Counted from the stretch's first letter, positions 28,343 to 37,446 are shown. The stretch: 64,000 bases of DNA from Bacillus crepusculi (GCF_014764715.1 NZ_JACXXE010000003.1:124001-188000), one strand, 5' to 3'. Numbers and translations are program-made. Notes: generated by a model from the sequence alone, not told the origin.

Positions 28343-28549
28343 CGCGTGAAAGGTTTGCATTTCCGCTTTTGTTTTGTACATGTCAACTTCTTCAGGTGTA
28401 ATAACGCCTTTATCAATTAAAAGTGCAATCACCCCAAGCAATGTGGAGGCACTCCATTTATATCGTTCCTTGTTTTGATGTTCAAGCATCTGAAGCTCTT
28501 CTTTTAGCTCCATCAGCAGCTTCTCTGTTTTCTCTTCTTTGTTTGCCAA
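28331..28549 (-). CDS. Small hypothetical protein with coiled-coil N-terminus
   Basis: 72 aa from TTG at 28549 with GGAGG 9 bases upstream. Residues 1-30 are Lys/Glu/Leu-rich with heptad spacing, likely coiled coil; residues 33-46 (SASTLLGVIALLID) are a short hydrophobic stretch. Monocistronic with its own terminator. No family recognised. Confidence 0.7.
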   Translation of the reverse strand: MANKEEKTEKLLMELKEELQMLEHQNKERYKWSASTLLGVIALLIDKGVITPEEVDMYKTKAEMQTFHAQKD

Positions 28550-28632
28550 CTAAAAACGCCTCCGTTTTCCGTTCATTGCCTCTATTTTATCTCAAAGCAA
28601 ATGGGATTAGCAAAAAAAAGCACGACCTACCT

Positions 28633-28661
28633 TTACAAACATACGTTCTGTCATATATAAT
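28633..28661 (+). promoter_or_regulatory. Strong SigA promoter with no ORF downstream
   Basis: TTACAA (28633-28638), exactly 17 bp, TATAAT (28656-28661). Transcription would start near 28668 and reach a terminator 50 bp later without a credible coding region. Confidence 0.7.
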
Positions 28662-28667
28662 ATATTT

Positions 28668-28750
28668 ACGAGCTGGTAGCCCCCAGCCGTCCTAGCAAGT
28701 TCTATTCCTATTGGTATGAGAAGAGTGACATGACTCTTCTCTTTTTTTAT
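28668..28750 (+). ncRNA. Candidate small RNA of about 83 nt
   Basis: Predicted from signals only: a near-consensus promoter with 17-bp spacing, then a hairpin GCTGG-TAGCCC-CCAGC (28672-28687). A ~30-nt pyrimidine-rich unpaired linker follows. The end is an intrinsic terminator (GAGAAGAGT paired with ACTCTTCTC, then T7, 28719-28750). The longest ATG frame in it is 5 codons. It runs opposite to the flanking genes queF and the 72-aa ORF. The exposed CCCC and UCCU segments could base-pair with Shine-Dalgarno sequences, as in trans-acting sRNAs. I do not recognise it as a known RNA. Confidence 0.6.
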
Positions 28751-28783
28751 TGCTTCACCCTCATATTTCCGCTTAGATTTCAT

Positions 28784-28815
28784 AAAAAAAGACATGTCAT
28801 TCGCCATGTCTTTTC
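28784..28815 (-). terminator. Terminator of the que operon
   Basis: AAAGACATG/CATGTCTTT stem with T7 on the minus strand, right after the queF stop. Confidence 0.85.
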
Positions 28816-28822
28816 CTATTTA

Positions 28823-29320
28823 TTAGCGATTATCAATCGTTTCTGGATACATATCATGATTCATCATACGATACGATGCCATTTCTTCATATTTTGTCCC
28901 AGGTTTTCCGTAGTTCGTATACGGGTCAATTGAGATGCCACCTCTTGGTGTGAATTTGCCCCATACTTCGATATATCTTGGGTCCATTAAGTCGATGAGG
29001 TCGTTCATGATAATATTCATGCAATCCTCATGGAAGTCACCATGGTTACGGAAGCTAAACAAATACAGTTTTAGCGATTTACTCTCGACCATGATTTCAT
29101 TTGGAATATAGCTGATATAAACTGTCGCAAAGTCTGGCTGTCCTGTTTGCGGACAAAGTGACGTAAACTCTGGGCAATTGAACTTCACAAAATAATCTCT
29201 ATTTGTATGTTTATTCGGGAACGTTTCAAGCACTTGTGGTGCATAATCAAACAAATAATTGGTCCCTTGGTTTCCTAATAAAGTGACACCTTCTAATTCT
29301 TCTGGTTTTCTTGTCGTCAT
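28823..29320 (-). CDS. queF: QueF, NADPH-dependent preQ0 reductase
   Basis: 165 aa, the B. subtilis length. It reduces 7-cyano-7-deazaguanine (preQ0) to preQ1 in queuosine synthesis. The nucleophile is Cys56 in [14 protein letters not shown], with Asp63 as proton donor, and the NADPH motif [20 protein letters not shown] follows. Last gene of queCDEF. Confidence 0.95.
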   Translation of the reverse strand: MTTRKPEELEGVTLLGNQGTNYLFDYAPQVLETFPNKHTNRDYFVKFNCPEFTSLCPQTGQPDFATVYISYIPNEIMVESKSLKLYLFSFRNHGDFHEDCMNIIMNDLIDLMDPRYIEVWGKFTPRGGISIDPYTNYGKPGTKYEEMASYRMMNHDMYPETIDNR

Positions 29321-29335
29321 ATCGTCTCTTCCTTT

Positions 29336-30067
29336 CTATACGCCTCGTTTATTTCCCCACAATAACGTGTGAAGCTGCGGCAACACTCTAACGCGATTTA
29401 AGTCTGGATCTTGCGCTACTTGATCGACAAGCGCTTCATATTTCTTTAATAAATGCGTCAATAAGTACGCATCATCACCTGTCGTCGTGTCATCATTTCC
29501 TACCTGCAAATAAAAAGGAAGCTCTGGGTATTTCGCATGAACATCCTTCGCATAGGCTAAATCATGATCATCAAAGATCACGACCTTTAGGCTTGCATGC
29601 TGCAATCTATTTCCGCTTTTTAGCTCATCTATGATACGTGTTAGTTTCGTAAAATCTGTTTTCATATTCGAGCTTGGCGGCTTTGGGGAAATGGTTAAAT
29701 CATCAATTTTTAAAAACCAATCCTGATACATCGTTCCCTGTGTTTCAAGCGCTGTATCAATTCCTTCTGCGTGAAGCAAATCAATGAGTGATTCCATTTG
29801 CTTTAATAGCGCAGGATTCCCTCCTGAAATGGTGACGTGAGAGAAAGCCTGTCCACCTATTCGTTTCAGCTCTTTCAGAATGTCTTCTGCTTGAAGCCAC
29901 TGAATATCATGCTTCGCTGAGCCATCCCATGTAAAGGATGAGTCACACCAGCTGCAAGAGTAGTCACAGCCAGCCGTTCTGACAAACATTGTTTTTTGTC
30001 CGATGACCATTCCTTCTCCTTGAATGGTCGGCCCAAAGATTTCTAATACAGGAATCGCTTTAGCCAT
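29336..30067 (-). CDS. queE: QueE, 7-carboxy-7-deazaguanine synthase (radical SAM)
   Basis: 243 aa. The enzyme converts 6-carboxy-tetrahydropterin to 7-carboxy-7-deazaguanine. The cluster-binding CX3CX2C motif is CDYSCSWC near residue 33, and FGPTIQGEG is typical of the family's N-terminus. The start at 30067 overlaps the queD 3' end by 8 bp; the longer open frame to 30136 is only the queD overlap. Confidence 0.93.
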   Translation of the reverse strand: MAKAIPVLEIFGPTIQGEGMVIGQKTMFVRTAGCDYSCSWCDSSFTWDGSAKHDIQWLQAEDILKELKRIGGQAFSHVTISGGNPALLKQMESLIDLLHAEGIDTALETQGTMYQDWFLKIDDLTISPKPPSSNMKTDFTKLTRIIDELKSGNRLQHASLKVVIFDDHDLAYAKDVHAKYPELPFYLQVGNDDTTTGDDAYLLTHLLKKYEALVDQVAQDPDLNRVRVLPQLHTLLWGNKRGV

Positions 30068-30500
30068 TGCTCTCAACTCGTTTCGGCCGGTAAATGCAGT
30101 AGCTTGTTGGCGTCTCCCTGACAAAGACCTGAACACATGTCGGTTTGTTCGCTAAGGTCGCTAAATACGCTGCGACTTTGTCATGTACTGTTTTTGCCAC
30201 AACCTCAGTGGTTGGCATCGCGTATGGATCGTTTGATGAGAATTCTTCATGATCATTGAGTAGCGTGTGATCGTACTGTCCATGAATGAGCTTCTTCAAT
30301 GTACTGAAATTGACGAGGAAGCCCGATTCATCTAGATCGTCTCCTGCAATCGTGATGTTAATCGTATACGTATGACCGTGTACACGGCTGCATGCACCGG
30401 CATCCTCTCTTGGGATGAAATGTGCTGCAGATAGATGCATATCTTTGTTCAATTCAAATGAAAATGGATGATTCGTTTGTGGATAAATTTGAGAAAGCAT
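30060..30500 (-). CDS. queD: QueD, 6-carboxy-tetrahydropterin synthase
   Basis: 146 aa of the PTPS/QueD family. It makes 6-carboxy-5,6,7,8-tetrahydropterin from dihydroneopterin triphosphate. Zinc-binding histidines lie in LSAAHFI and VHGHTYTI, and the Cys at ACSRVHGH is near the active site. Start codon abuts the queC stop (TAAATG). Confidence 0.92.
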   Translation of the reverse strand: MLSQIYPQTNHPFSFELNKDMHLSAAHFIPREDAGACSRVHGHTYTINITIAGDDLDESGFLVNFSTLKKLIHGQYDHTLLNDHEEFSSNDPYAMPTTEVVAKTVHDKVAAYLATLANKPTCVQVFVRETPTSYCIYRPKRVESNG

Positions 30501-31157
30501 TTATTTTGCCTCCTTCATTTCCATATAAGTGTCATAGCCATTTTTCCGAAGCTTACACGCAGGACATTCCCCGCAGCCATCAGAAATGATGCCATTATAG
30601 CAAGTGAGCGTTTCATTTTTCACAAAATCTAATGCATTCAGCTCGTCCGCTAGCTTCCATGTTTCTGCTTTATTGAGCCACATGAGTGGTGTATGGATGA
30701 CAAATGGTTTTTCCATCGCCAAATTCACTGTGACATTACAAGACTTTACAAACTCGTCACGGCAATCTGGATAGCCGCTAAAGTCTGTTTCACATACACC
30801 TGTGATAATATGTCTTGCTCCGATTTGGTACGCAAGAATAGAAGCAAAGGATAAGAACACCAAGTTTCTCCCTGGAACAAATGTAGAAGGCAGCTCTCCT
30901 TCTTTTTCCACAATATCAATGTCATCTCTTGTTAAAGCATTTGGTGCCAGCTGATTCAAAAGAGACATATCCAATAGATGATTCTTCACACCTAACTTGT
31001 CAGCGATTCTTTTGGCTACATCAATTTCTTCTTGATGGCGCTGATTATAATGAAAGGTCACTGTTTCTACCTCTTCGAATTGTTGAAGTGCCCATAATAA
31101 ACATGTCGTACTGTCCTGTCCCCCGCTAAAGACAACGACTGCTTTTTCATTTTTCAT
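30501..31157 (-). CDS. queC: QueC, 7-cyano-7-deazaguanine synthase
   Basis: 218 aa. The ATP-dependent enzyme converts 7-carboxy-7-deazaguanine to preQ0. The PP-loop is [16 protein letters not shown] at the N-terminus; C-terminal zinc cysteines are in [19 protein letters not shown]. The ATG at 31157 has AAAGGAGGAG. First gene of the que operon, directly behind the preQ1 riboswitch. Confidence 0.94.
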   Translation of the reverse strand: MKNEKAVVVFSGGQDSTTCLLWALQQFEEVETVTFHYNQRHQEEIDVAKRIADKLGVKNHLLDMSLLNQLAPNALTRDDIDIVEKEGELPSTFVPGRNLVFLSFASILAYQIGARHIITGVCETDFSGYPDCRDEFVKSCNVTVNLAMEKPFVIHTPLMWLNKAETWKLADELNALDFVKNETLTCYNGIISDGCGECPACKLRKNGYDTYMEMKEAK

Positions 31158-31281
31158 TTTCTGTTCTCCTCCTTTTGCAGATAAGTACAATCGCACAAAG
31201 CTGCATCTGAAAGGCTCATAAAAACCCCTATTTTCTCAAAAGAAAAGACACCATCACTTGTATATGAGGTGTCCCAGCCAT

Positions 31282-31355
31282 AAAAAATAAAAAATGCCAC
31301 ATCCAAGGATACGGCAAGTCCTTAGTTTTTTATAGAGGGTTTTGCTAGAACCTCT
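31282..31355 (-). promoter_or_regulatory. PreQ1-I riboswitch with terminator upstream of queCDEF
   Basis: The minus strand carries AGAGGTTCTAGC, then ACCCTCT, then AAAAAACTAAGGA: the H-type pseudoknot aptamer of class I preQ1 riboswitches (31355-31319). Right behind it TGCCGTATCC pairs with GGATGTGGCA, followed by T6 (31315-31289), a terminator. PreQ1 binding should reduce queCDEF transcription. Confidence 0.93.
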
Positions 31356-31431
31356 CCCGTTTTCACGGATTTTTGTTCAATTTTCACAGAGCATAGTGTA
31401 CCACATATTTTTCGTGCAGGCTATCCCCTCT

Positions 31432-32475
31432 TTACTTATTCCAAGATTCAGGCACCTTTTTCAGACAAAGAAAGAGAATAAAAAAGAGACTGACATAACC
31501 GAAAATAGGGTAAACCGTTGAGATCAGTGTCCCATATCCGATTTTACTGATCACATAGCAGCATAGGAGGATCAGAGATATTGTATAGGTGCTGTTTAAT
31601 CGGATATACGCCCTGACTTGTCTTTCCAGCCCATATAAATTGCCTATGACGGATGTAAAGACTTCACCGAAGATCACGAATAAATAAATGAGGTGAATGG
31701 AGTTTGCTACTTGATACACCACTTGTGCCATTGGAATATCATACGCCTCCAGCATATCTAATGAAGAAAGAGATAAAAAGCAAGCAAGCAAAATGAGTGT
31801 GAGCATAACGCCCCCAAGCACCGCTCCCTTTTTAATCACGGCTTCAGATGTCATTTCATTTGCGACGGGCACTAACACAGCTTGCGACAGCGCTAAATTA
31901 AAGGCCCCATATGAGATAGCAGAAAGAATCCATTCGCCCTCCCCCATTTGCAGTGCAAGAACGTAACTTTCACTGCTGCTAAAAACAAACGAATCAAGAA
32001 AGACGATCAATGAAAAGAAAATCAGCATCGGGACGACGAGTACGTTGACACCAAATAATCCTTTCGACCCTTTAAAAAGCACAATGACGCTTAGAATGAT
32101 CGTCATAAAAATTCCATATTCCTTCGATATCCCAAGCTGCTCCTCAAAAATAGCACCTGCGCCAGAAAGCATCACTGAGGTAACTCCAAGTAAAATAAAA
32201 AACATGACGACATTAATATATCGACTCGCAGCTGTGCCAAATAAAAAACGATTCATATCCTGATAAGACTCCGCTTGAATTCGTTTAGAAATAAGCATCA
32301 TTTTTGCACCAAGCAAAGTAAAAATAGCACCGCTCATCAGGATTCCGAATAGTCCAATCCAGCCAAAACGAACAAAAAATTCTACGATTTCTTTCCCTGT
32401 CGCAAACCCAGCTCCTACCACAGTTCCTACATATACAAAGGCAAGCTGAAAAGCGGATTCATTTGAACGTTTCAT
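31432..32475 (-). CDS. ykvI: YkvI, multi-span membrane transporter-like protein
   Basis: 347 aa (same length as B. subtilis YkvI) with about 10-11 hydrophobic segments. The start segment FVYVGTVVGAGFATGKEIVEFF with its GxGFATG motif is typical of LeuT-fold APC superfamily transporters. Substrate unknown. Start ATG at 32475 with GGAGGGG. Divergent from clpE, sharing the upstream region. Confidence 0.82.
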   Translation of the reverse strand: MKRSNESAFQLAFVYVGTVVGAGFATGKEIVEFFVRFGWIGLFGILMSGAIFTLLGAKMMLISKRIQAESYQDMNRFLFGTAASRYINVVMFFILLGVTSVMLSGAGAIFEEQLGISKEYGIFMTIILSVIVLFKGSKGLFGVNVLVVPMLIFFSLIVFLDSFVFSSSESYVLALQMGEGEWILSAISYGAFNLALSQAVLVPVANEMTSEAVIKKGAVLGGVMLTLILLACFLSLSSLDMLEAYDIPMAQVVYQVANSIHLIYLFVIFGEVFTSVIGNLYGLERQVRAYIRLNSTYTISLILLCCYVISKIGYGTLISTVYPIFGYVSLFFILFLCLKKVPESWNK

Positions 32476-32602
32476 ATGACCCCTCCGCACCCATCACTTT
32501 CGATTGTCTCTTTTTTATCCTATGAGACAAGTTCCTTGAAAAGAAGGACAAACCATGATTAAATGCAAAAAAGGATTTTTCATCCGGCTTTGAGCAAAAC
32601 AG

Positions 32603-32631
32603 TTGAAAGTCAAAATAGGTCAGAGTATACT
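32603..32631 (+). promoter_or_regulatory. SigA promoter of clpE
   Basis: TTGAAA (32603-32608), 17-bp spacer, TATACT (32626-32631). Overlaps CtsR box 1. Confidence 0.85.
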
Positions 32632-32695
32632 ATAGTCAAAGATGGTCAAACAACAGACCATTTTATTTAACATTCATTGGTCAAATAAAGTCAGA
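32608..32695 (+). promoter_or_regulatory. Three CtsR operators of clpE
   Basis: Heptad direct repeats of the CtsR consensus RGTCAAA-N3-RGTCAAA: box 1 at 32608-32624 (AGTCAAA-ATA-GGTCAGA), box 2 at 32634-32650 (AGTCAAA-GAT-GGTCAAA, perfect) and box 3 at 32679-32695 (GGTCAAA-TAA-AGTCAGA). Box 1 covers the promoter spacer and box 2 the start site, so CtsR should block initiation tightly. Confidence 0.9.
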
Positions 32696-32720
32696 CTTTA
32701 ATTTAAGGAGGTCATGGCAT

Positions 32721-34823
32721 ATGCGTTGTCAACATTGTCAAGTAAATGAAGCAACTATTCGCCTGAATATGCAAGTGAATTCGTCCCGCACCCAAATGGT
32801 TTTATGTGAAGACTGCTACACCTCTTTGATGGAGCAGTCAAAAATGAAAATGGGACCTCAATTGTTTGGAGGAAGCTCATTCTTCTCCGAGTCAACAGGA
32901 CACGCTCCGAACGTGGAGCAGCCTAAACAAAAAGGCTTACTCGATGAGCTTGGCCGGAACTTAACTGATGGCGCAAATGCTGGTTTAATCGATCCAGTCA
33001 TTGGTCGTGATGAAGAAGTCGCTAGAGTCATTGAGATTTTAAATAGAAGAAATAAAAACAACCCTGTTCTTATTGGTGAACCAGGCGTTGGTAAAACAGC
33101 GATCGCAGAAGGACTTGCACTAAAAATTGCGAGTGGCGATGTGCCAAATAAATTAAAGAACAAACAAATCTATTTATTAGATGTCTCCTCACTTGTCGCG
33201 AACACAGGTGTACGTGGTCAATTTGAGGAACGAATGAAGCAGTTAATCAAAGAATTACAAAGCCGTAAAAATATCATTTTATTTGTAGATGAAATTCATC
33301 TTCTTGTAGGCGCAGGATCTGCCGAAGGGTCAATGGATGCTGGAAACATCTTAAAACCAGCACTTGCAAGAGGCGAGCTGCAGCTAGTAGGTGCAACCAC
33401 TTTAAAAGAGTATCGCCAAATTGAAAAAGACGCTGCACTTGAACGCCGCTTCCAGCCCGTCATCGTGGATGAGCCAACACAGGATGAAGCGATCGACATC
33501 TTAAAAGGCATTCAAGATAAATATGAAGCCTATCATGGTGTCACCTATTCTGATGAAGCCATTAAAGCGTGTGTTCAATTATCTTCACGGTATATTCAAG
33601 ACCGTCACTTGCCGGATAAAGCCATCGACTTAATGGATGAAGCTGGTTCAAAAGCGAACCTCTCTCTTGATGTAGCAAGTGAAGATGAATTAACAAACCG
33701 TCTTGCACAAATCGCCACTGAAAAACAGGCTGCTTTAAAAGAAGAACAATATGAAAAAGCAGCAAAGCTTCGAGATGAAGAAGAAGCGATTGAAGCAAGA
33801 CTTCAAAACAAAACCGATCAAAAAGAACATGTCGTCACAGCAGAGGACATCCAGGCCATTGTGGAACAAAAAACAGGCATCCCTGTCGGCAAACTGCAAG
33901 CAGACGAACAAACAAAAATGAAAGAAATTGACGTCCGTTTAAAAGCTCGGGTCATTGGACAGGAACATGCGGTTGAAAAAGTGGCGAAAGCCGTGAAAAG
34001 AAGCAGAGCTGGCCTAAAATCGAAACATAGACCGACTGGCTCCTTCCTTTTCGTTGGACCAACAGGTGTTGGGAAAACCGAACTGTCTAAAACGTTAGCT
34101 GAAGAATTATTTGGTTCAAAAGATGCGATCATTCGTTTAGATATGAGTGAGTACATGGAAAAACACTCCGTGTCTAAACTCATCGGTTCTCCCCCTGGTT
34201 ACGTCGGTCATGATGAAGCTGGTCAGCTGACTGAAAAGGTTCGCAGAAAACCATATAGTATCATTTTGCTGGATGAAATCGAAAAAGCACATCCTGATGT
34301 CCAGCACATGTTCCTTCAAATCATGGAAGATGGCCGGTTAACAGACAGCCAAGGCAGAACTGTCAGCTTTAAAGATACGGTCATCATTATGACAAGTAAC
34401 GCAGGCAGCACGGATAAAACAGTCAAAGTCGGCTTCCAGTCTGATCAAGAAGAAGCCATTGAGGAACAATCATTGATTGATTCACTCAGCGCCTACTTCA
34501 AACCAGAATTCTTAAACCGTTTTGACAGCATCATTCAATTTGACTCATTAGATAAAGACGATCTAGTGAAAATTGTTGACCTCATGCTCAATGAGCTGTC
34601 AGAGCAGTTAAAAGAACAACATTTAACAGTCCATGTAACAAACGAAGCGAAAGAAAAAATCGCAGAGCTTGGATATCATCCTGCGTTTGGTGCTCGTCCA
34701 CTGCGCAGAACCATTCAAGAGCACATTGAGGATCAAATGACGGAGATTTTGCTTGAAGAAGAACATCTTTCTGGATTTACCGTGGATGTTGAACACGACG
34801 AAATCGTTGTGAAAAAAGGATAA
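32721..34823 (+). CDS. clpE: ClpE, class III heat-shock AAA+ unfoldase of the ClpP protease
   Basis: 700 aa. The N-terminal zinc finger has CQHC and CEDC pairs (about residues 3-36), which marks ClpE rather than ClpC. AAA-1 has Walker A GEPGVGKT near residue 119 and AAA-2 has GPTGVGKT near 448; a UVR-like stretch ([21 protein letters not shown]) lies between them. It unfolds aggregated or damaged proteins for ClpP and helps inactivate CtsR after heat shock. Strong AAGGAGGTCATGGC leader with start at 32721. The operator array upstream agrees with CtsR control. Confidence 0.95.
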   Translation: MRCQHCQVNEATIRLNMQVNSSRTQMVLCEDCYTSLMEQSKMKMGPQLFGGSSFFSESTGHAPNVEQPKQKGLLDELGRNLTDGANAGLIDPVIGRDEEVARVIEILNRRNKNNPVLIGEPGVGKTAIAEGLALKIASGDVPNKLKNKQIYLLDVSSLVANTGVRGQFEERMKQLIKELQSRKNIILFVDEIHLLVGAGSAEGSMDAGNILKPALARGELQLVGATTLKEYRQIEKDAALERRFQPVIVDEPTQDEAIDILKGIQDKYEAYHGVTYSDEAIKACVQLSSRYIQDRHLPDKAIDLMDEAGSKANLSLDVASEDELTNRLAQIATEKQAALKEEQYEKAAKLRDEEEAIEARLQNKTDQKEHVVTAEDIQAIVEQKTGIPVGKLQADEQTKMKEIDVRLKARVIGQEHAVEKVAKAVKRSRAGLKSKHRPTGSFLFVGPTGVGKTELSKTLAEELFGSKDAIIRLDMSEYMEKHSVSKLIGSPPGYVGHDEAGQLTEKVRRKPYSIILLDEIEKAHPDVQHMFLQIMEDGRLTDSQGRTVSFKDTVIIMTSNAGSTDKTVKVGFQSDQEEAIEEQSLIDSLSAYFKPEFLNRFDSIIQFDSLDKDDLVKIVDLMLNELSEQLKEQHLTVHVTNEAKEKIAELGYHPAFGARPLRRTIQEHIEDQMTEILLEEEHLSGFTVDVEHDEIVVKKG

Positions 34824-34938
34824 GTACATCCTAAGGAGGATGAGCAGTTCCATCATATTGTGGCGTCTAAGTTCCAACTGAACGCTGACGCTCCCCCGCC
34901 TCTTTTCCTTTACGATAAAAGAAAAAGAGGTGGATCAC

Positions 34939-35037
34939 ATGGATCACATGATCAATTGGAACTACGATTTGATCAAAATCATACATGAAGAAAAATTAAA
35001 AGAATTGCTTTTAGATGAAGCGACTCAAAAAAGATGA
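34939..35037 (+). CDS. Possible 32-aa peptide downstream of clpE
   Basis: An ORF of 32 codons, from MDHMINWNYDLIK to LDEATQKR, preceded by AGAGGTGG and followed by a clear terminator at 35041-35077. In the 115 bp before it I see two more hairpins (CATCCT/AGGATG; CCTCTTTTC/AAAAAGAGG), the second placing the ribosome binding site at the foot of its stem. No homologue recognised. It could equally be untranslated 3' sequence of the clpE transcript. Confidence 0.4.
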   Translation: MDHMINWNYDLIKIIHEEKLKELLLDEATQKR

Positions 35038-35040
35038 AGT

Positions 35041-35077
35041 TGAAAACTCCCTTTTATATGAGGGAGTTTCTTTTTTA
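35041..35077 (+). terminator. Terminator after clpE and the 32-aa ORF
   Basis: AAACTCCC/GGGAGTTT stem followed by T6. Confidence 0.85.
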
Positions 35078-35142
35078 TGTCTTATAGAAAGCGCTTTCGT
35101 CAAAATTTCTTCACATAAACTGTCTTAATTTTATATTCTGAC

Positions 35143-35169
35143 TAAAACCCTTCTAGAAGACACCGATAT
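35143..35169 (+). promoter_or_regulatory. SigD promoter of motAB
   Basis: TAAA (35143-35146), 15-bp spacer, ACCGATAT (35162-35169): one mismatch to the SigD consensus TAAA-N15-GCCGATAT. Confidence 0.88.
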
Positions 35170-35208
35170 TAACTATAGAAAAAGATAGTTAAAGGATTTG
35201 GTGAGATA

Positions 35209-36003
35209 ATGGACAAAACATCGTTAATAGGTATTATTTTAGCATTTATTGCACTGAGTGTCGGTATGGTTTTGAAAGGTGTGAGTCTAACTGCTCTTCT
35301 CAACCCGGCGGCTATATTAATCATCATCGTTGGGACGGTTGCAGCTGTTGTCATCGCATTCCCTTCTAGTGAAATTAAGAAAACACCAAAATTATTCGGG
35401 AAAATTTTCAAAGATAACAAGCTTCCAACGATTCAAGAAATGATCCCTCTTTTTTCAAATTGGGCTCAAATTGCTCGTCGTGAAGGTCTTTTGGCATTAG
35501 AAGCTAGCCTTGAAGAAGTCGATGATGATTTTCTAAAGAACGGCTTAAGCATGGCGGTTGACGGTCAAAGTGCTGAATTTATTCGAGACGTCTTAACAGA
35601 AGAAGTCGATGCCATGTCTGAAAGACATCAGTCAGGCGCATTAATCTTTACACAAGCTGGTACATACGCTCCGACGCTAGGGGTACTTGGTGCCGTTGTC
35701 GGACTTATTGCCGCACTTGCAAACATGGGAGATATTGAAGCCCTTGGACATGCAATCAGTGCTGCCTTCGTCGCCACACTGCTCGGGATTTTTACCGGGT
35801 ACGTGTTGTGGCATCCATTTGCCAACAAGCTAAAGCGTAAATCTAAGGAAGAAGTAAAGCTTCGTCTCATTATGATCGAAGGCATTCTTTCTGTCCTTGA
35901 AGGGCAATCTCCAAAAGTCATTGAGCAAAAACTTCTGATGTACTTACCAGCAAAAGAACGTGCAAATCTTGTCATTGAAGAAGGAGAAAAGCAGAATGGC
36001 TAG
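35209..36003 (+). CDS. motA: MotA, flagellar stator subunit
   Basis: 264 aa with four membrane segments (TM1 and TM2 near 1-50, TM3 and TM4 near 145-200) and a large cytoplasmic loop between TM2 and TM3. It forms the proton channel of the stator with MotB and contacts the rotor. LGAVVGLIAALANMGDIEALGHAISAAF is split across TM3-TM4, typical of the family. Overlaps motB by 8 bp. Confidence 0.94.
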   Translation: MDKTSLIGIILAFIALSVGMVLKGVSLTALLNPAAILIIIVGTVAAVVIAFPSSEIKKTPKLFGKIFKDNKLPTIQEMIPLFSNWAQIARREGLLALEASLEEVDDDFLKNGLSMAVDGQSAEFIRDVLTEEVDAMSERHQSGALIFTQAGTYAPTLGVLGAVVGLIAALANMGDIEALGHAISAAFVATLLGIFTGYVLWHPFANKLKRKSKEEVKLRLIMIEGILSVLEGQSPKVIEQKLLMYLPAKERANLVIEEGEKQNG

Positions 36004-36760
36004 AAAACGTAAAAAACACGATGATGATGAACATGTAGATGAATCTTGGCTCATTCCTTATGCCGATCTTCTGACGCTTCTTCTCGCCCTCTTCATTGTG
36101 CTCTTTGCCTCTAGTTCGATTGATGCGGCAAAATATGAACAGATGGCCAAGTCTTTCAATGTTGTCTTCACTGGCGGCACTGGTGTTATGGATCAATCCA
36201 GTATGCAAAGCACAGAGGAAACCGAAAACAGCAATCAAACCAAGAAGTCAGCAGAAGAAGAGGAAGAAGCCAAAGCAAAGGCTCGAGATCATGCAGTTCT
36301 GACAAAGGTCAAAAAACAAGTAGATTCATTCATTGCAAATAAAAAACTTGGTTCCAAGCTCGAAACAAAGCTGACGGATGAGGGTCTGCTCATTACGATT
36401 GAAGACAGTATCTTCTTTGATTCCGGCAGAGCGGTTATTCGACCGCAGGATGTTCCATTAGCAAAAGAAATTTCAAAGCTGCTCGTCATTAATCCCGCTC
36501 GTGACATTGTGATTAGCGGACATACAGATAATGTACCGATTAGAAATTCAGAATTTGAATCCAACTGGTATTTAAGTGCCATTCGTGCTGTAAACTTTTT
36601 AAGTATTCTACTTGAAAACAGCGACTTAGACCAAGAGAACTTTAGCACAAAAGGCTTCGGTGAATTCAAACCGATTGCCTCAAATGATACTGCTGAAGGA
36701 AGAAGTAAAAACAGACGTGTAGAAGTACTGATTTTACCGATTGAGAAAAAAGCAAAATAA
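35996..36760 (+). CDS. motB: MotB, flagellar stator subunit
   Basis: 254 aa. One N-terminal membrane segment with the proton-binding Asp24 in IPYADLLTLLLALFIVL, a charged Lys/Glu-rich linker and a C-terminal OmpA-like peptidoglycan-binding domain (VISGHTDNVPI, KNRRVEVLI). Start ATG at 35996 lies within motA and has AAGGAG, so translation is coupled. The channel is proton-type as judged by similarity to MotB rather than MotS. Confidence 0.94.
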   Translation: MARKRKKHDDDEHVDESWLIPYADLLTLLLALFIVLFASSSIDAAKYEQMAKSFNVVFTGGTGVMDQSSMQSTEETENSNQTKKSAEEEEEAKAKARDHAVLTKVKKQVDSFIANKKLGSKLETKLTDEGLLITIEDSIFFDSGRAVIRPQDVPLAKEISKLLVINPARDIVISGHTDNVPIRNSEFESNWYLSAIRAVNFLSILLENSDLDQENFSTKGFGEFKPIASNDTAEGRSKNRRVEVLILPIEKKAK

Positions 36761-36787
36761 AAAAGGAAGCCGCTGGCTTCCTTTTTC
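36758..36787. terminator. Bidirectional terminator motB/mhqR
   Basis: AAAGGAAGCC/GGCTTCCTTT with a 3-base loop, A run and T run on opposite sides; between convergent genes. Confidence 0.9.
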
Positions 36788-36789
36788 AT

Positions 36790-37245
36790 TTATTCTTTAT
36801 GATCATATAAATGCTTTGCACGAAGCCCCACATGTTTAAGCATTTCGATGCAGGCATCCTTCTCTTCTTCACTCAGCACACTGATCATCTCATGAATTTC
36901 TTTCGCATGATCTGGGAAGATGTCATCAAGTAAAGCTCGTCCTTGTTCCGTAATATGCGCAAATGTCACCCTGCGGTCTTCCGCACAAGCCTTACGACTG
37001 AGGAGTTCTTTTTTCTCCAATTTATCGACAACATACGTGATGCTTCCGCTTGCGAGCAAAATTTTATCCCCGATTTGCTGAAGCGGCTGATCCCCTTTAT
37101 GATACAGCAATTCTAGTACAGCAAATTCAGTCGGATTCAGACCGTGCCTCACAATATGTTTGTTCATGTGATGATTAATTGAGCGATAGGCACGTGATAA
37201 TACAATAAATAATTTCAAAGATTTCTCAACATTATGATTTTCCAT
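36790..37245 (-). CDS. mhqR: MarR-family repressor MhqR
   Basis: 151 aa with a winged helix-turn-helix (LQQIGDKILLASGSITYVVDKLEKKELLSRKACAEDRRVTF in the middle). In B. subtilis MhqR represses dioxygenases and azoreductases for methylhydroquinone and catechol resistance. The assignment relies on the position between motB and kinD; it is a close paralogue of the gene at 62455, with the same NPTEFAVLELLY segment. A 45-61 region with Cys (KACAEDRR) lies in the wing. Confidence 0.8.
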   Translation of the reverse strand: MENHNVEKSLKLFIVLSRAYRSINHHMNKHIVRHGLNPTEFAVLELLYHKGDQPLQQIGDKILLASGSITYVVDKLEKKELLSRKACAEDRRVTFAHITEQGRALLDDIFPDHAKEIHEMISVLSEEEKDACIEMLKHVGLRAKHLYDHKE

Positions 37246-37319
37246 TTTTTATCATCCTTTATGAAATGCAACCCACTAATGTGACATTAATAAACAATAA
37301 GTAAAATGTCAATATGTTG

Positions 37320-37402
37320 ACCTATCTTTAGCATGAAAATGAGACCAGAACGAATCACCTAATTTTTTAAAAATTACACAAGTCATCGTAATAAAGATAG
37401 GT
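37320..37402. promoter_or_regulatory. Perfect 11-bp inverted repeat between mhqR and kinD
   Basis: ACCTATCTTTA (37320-37330) and TAAAGATAGGT (37392-37402), perfect complements 61 bp apart. A second pair, TGACATT/AATGTCA, lies near 37282-37311. They may be operator half-sites or a looped pair controlling the divergent genes. The binding protein is unknown. Confidence 0.45.
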
Positions 37403-37446
37403 TCAATGCTATAATAAGTCTATTAGGTAATACGTTGGAGCGATGA

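Noticed and set aside
28607..28807. Minus-strand 66-codon and plus-strand 90-codon frames around the sRNA candidate
   Set aside because: Neither has a start with a ribosome binding site; both cross terminators.
32858..34319. Several antisense open frames of 60-121 codons inside clpE
   Set aside because: No ribosome binding sites, codon use is the mirror of clpE, and the plus-strand frame is a well-known protein.
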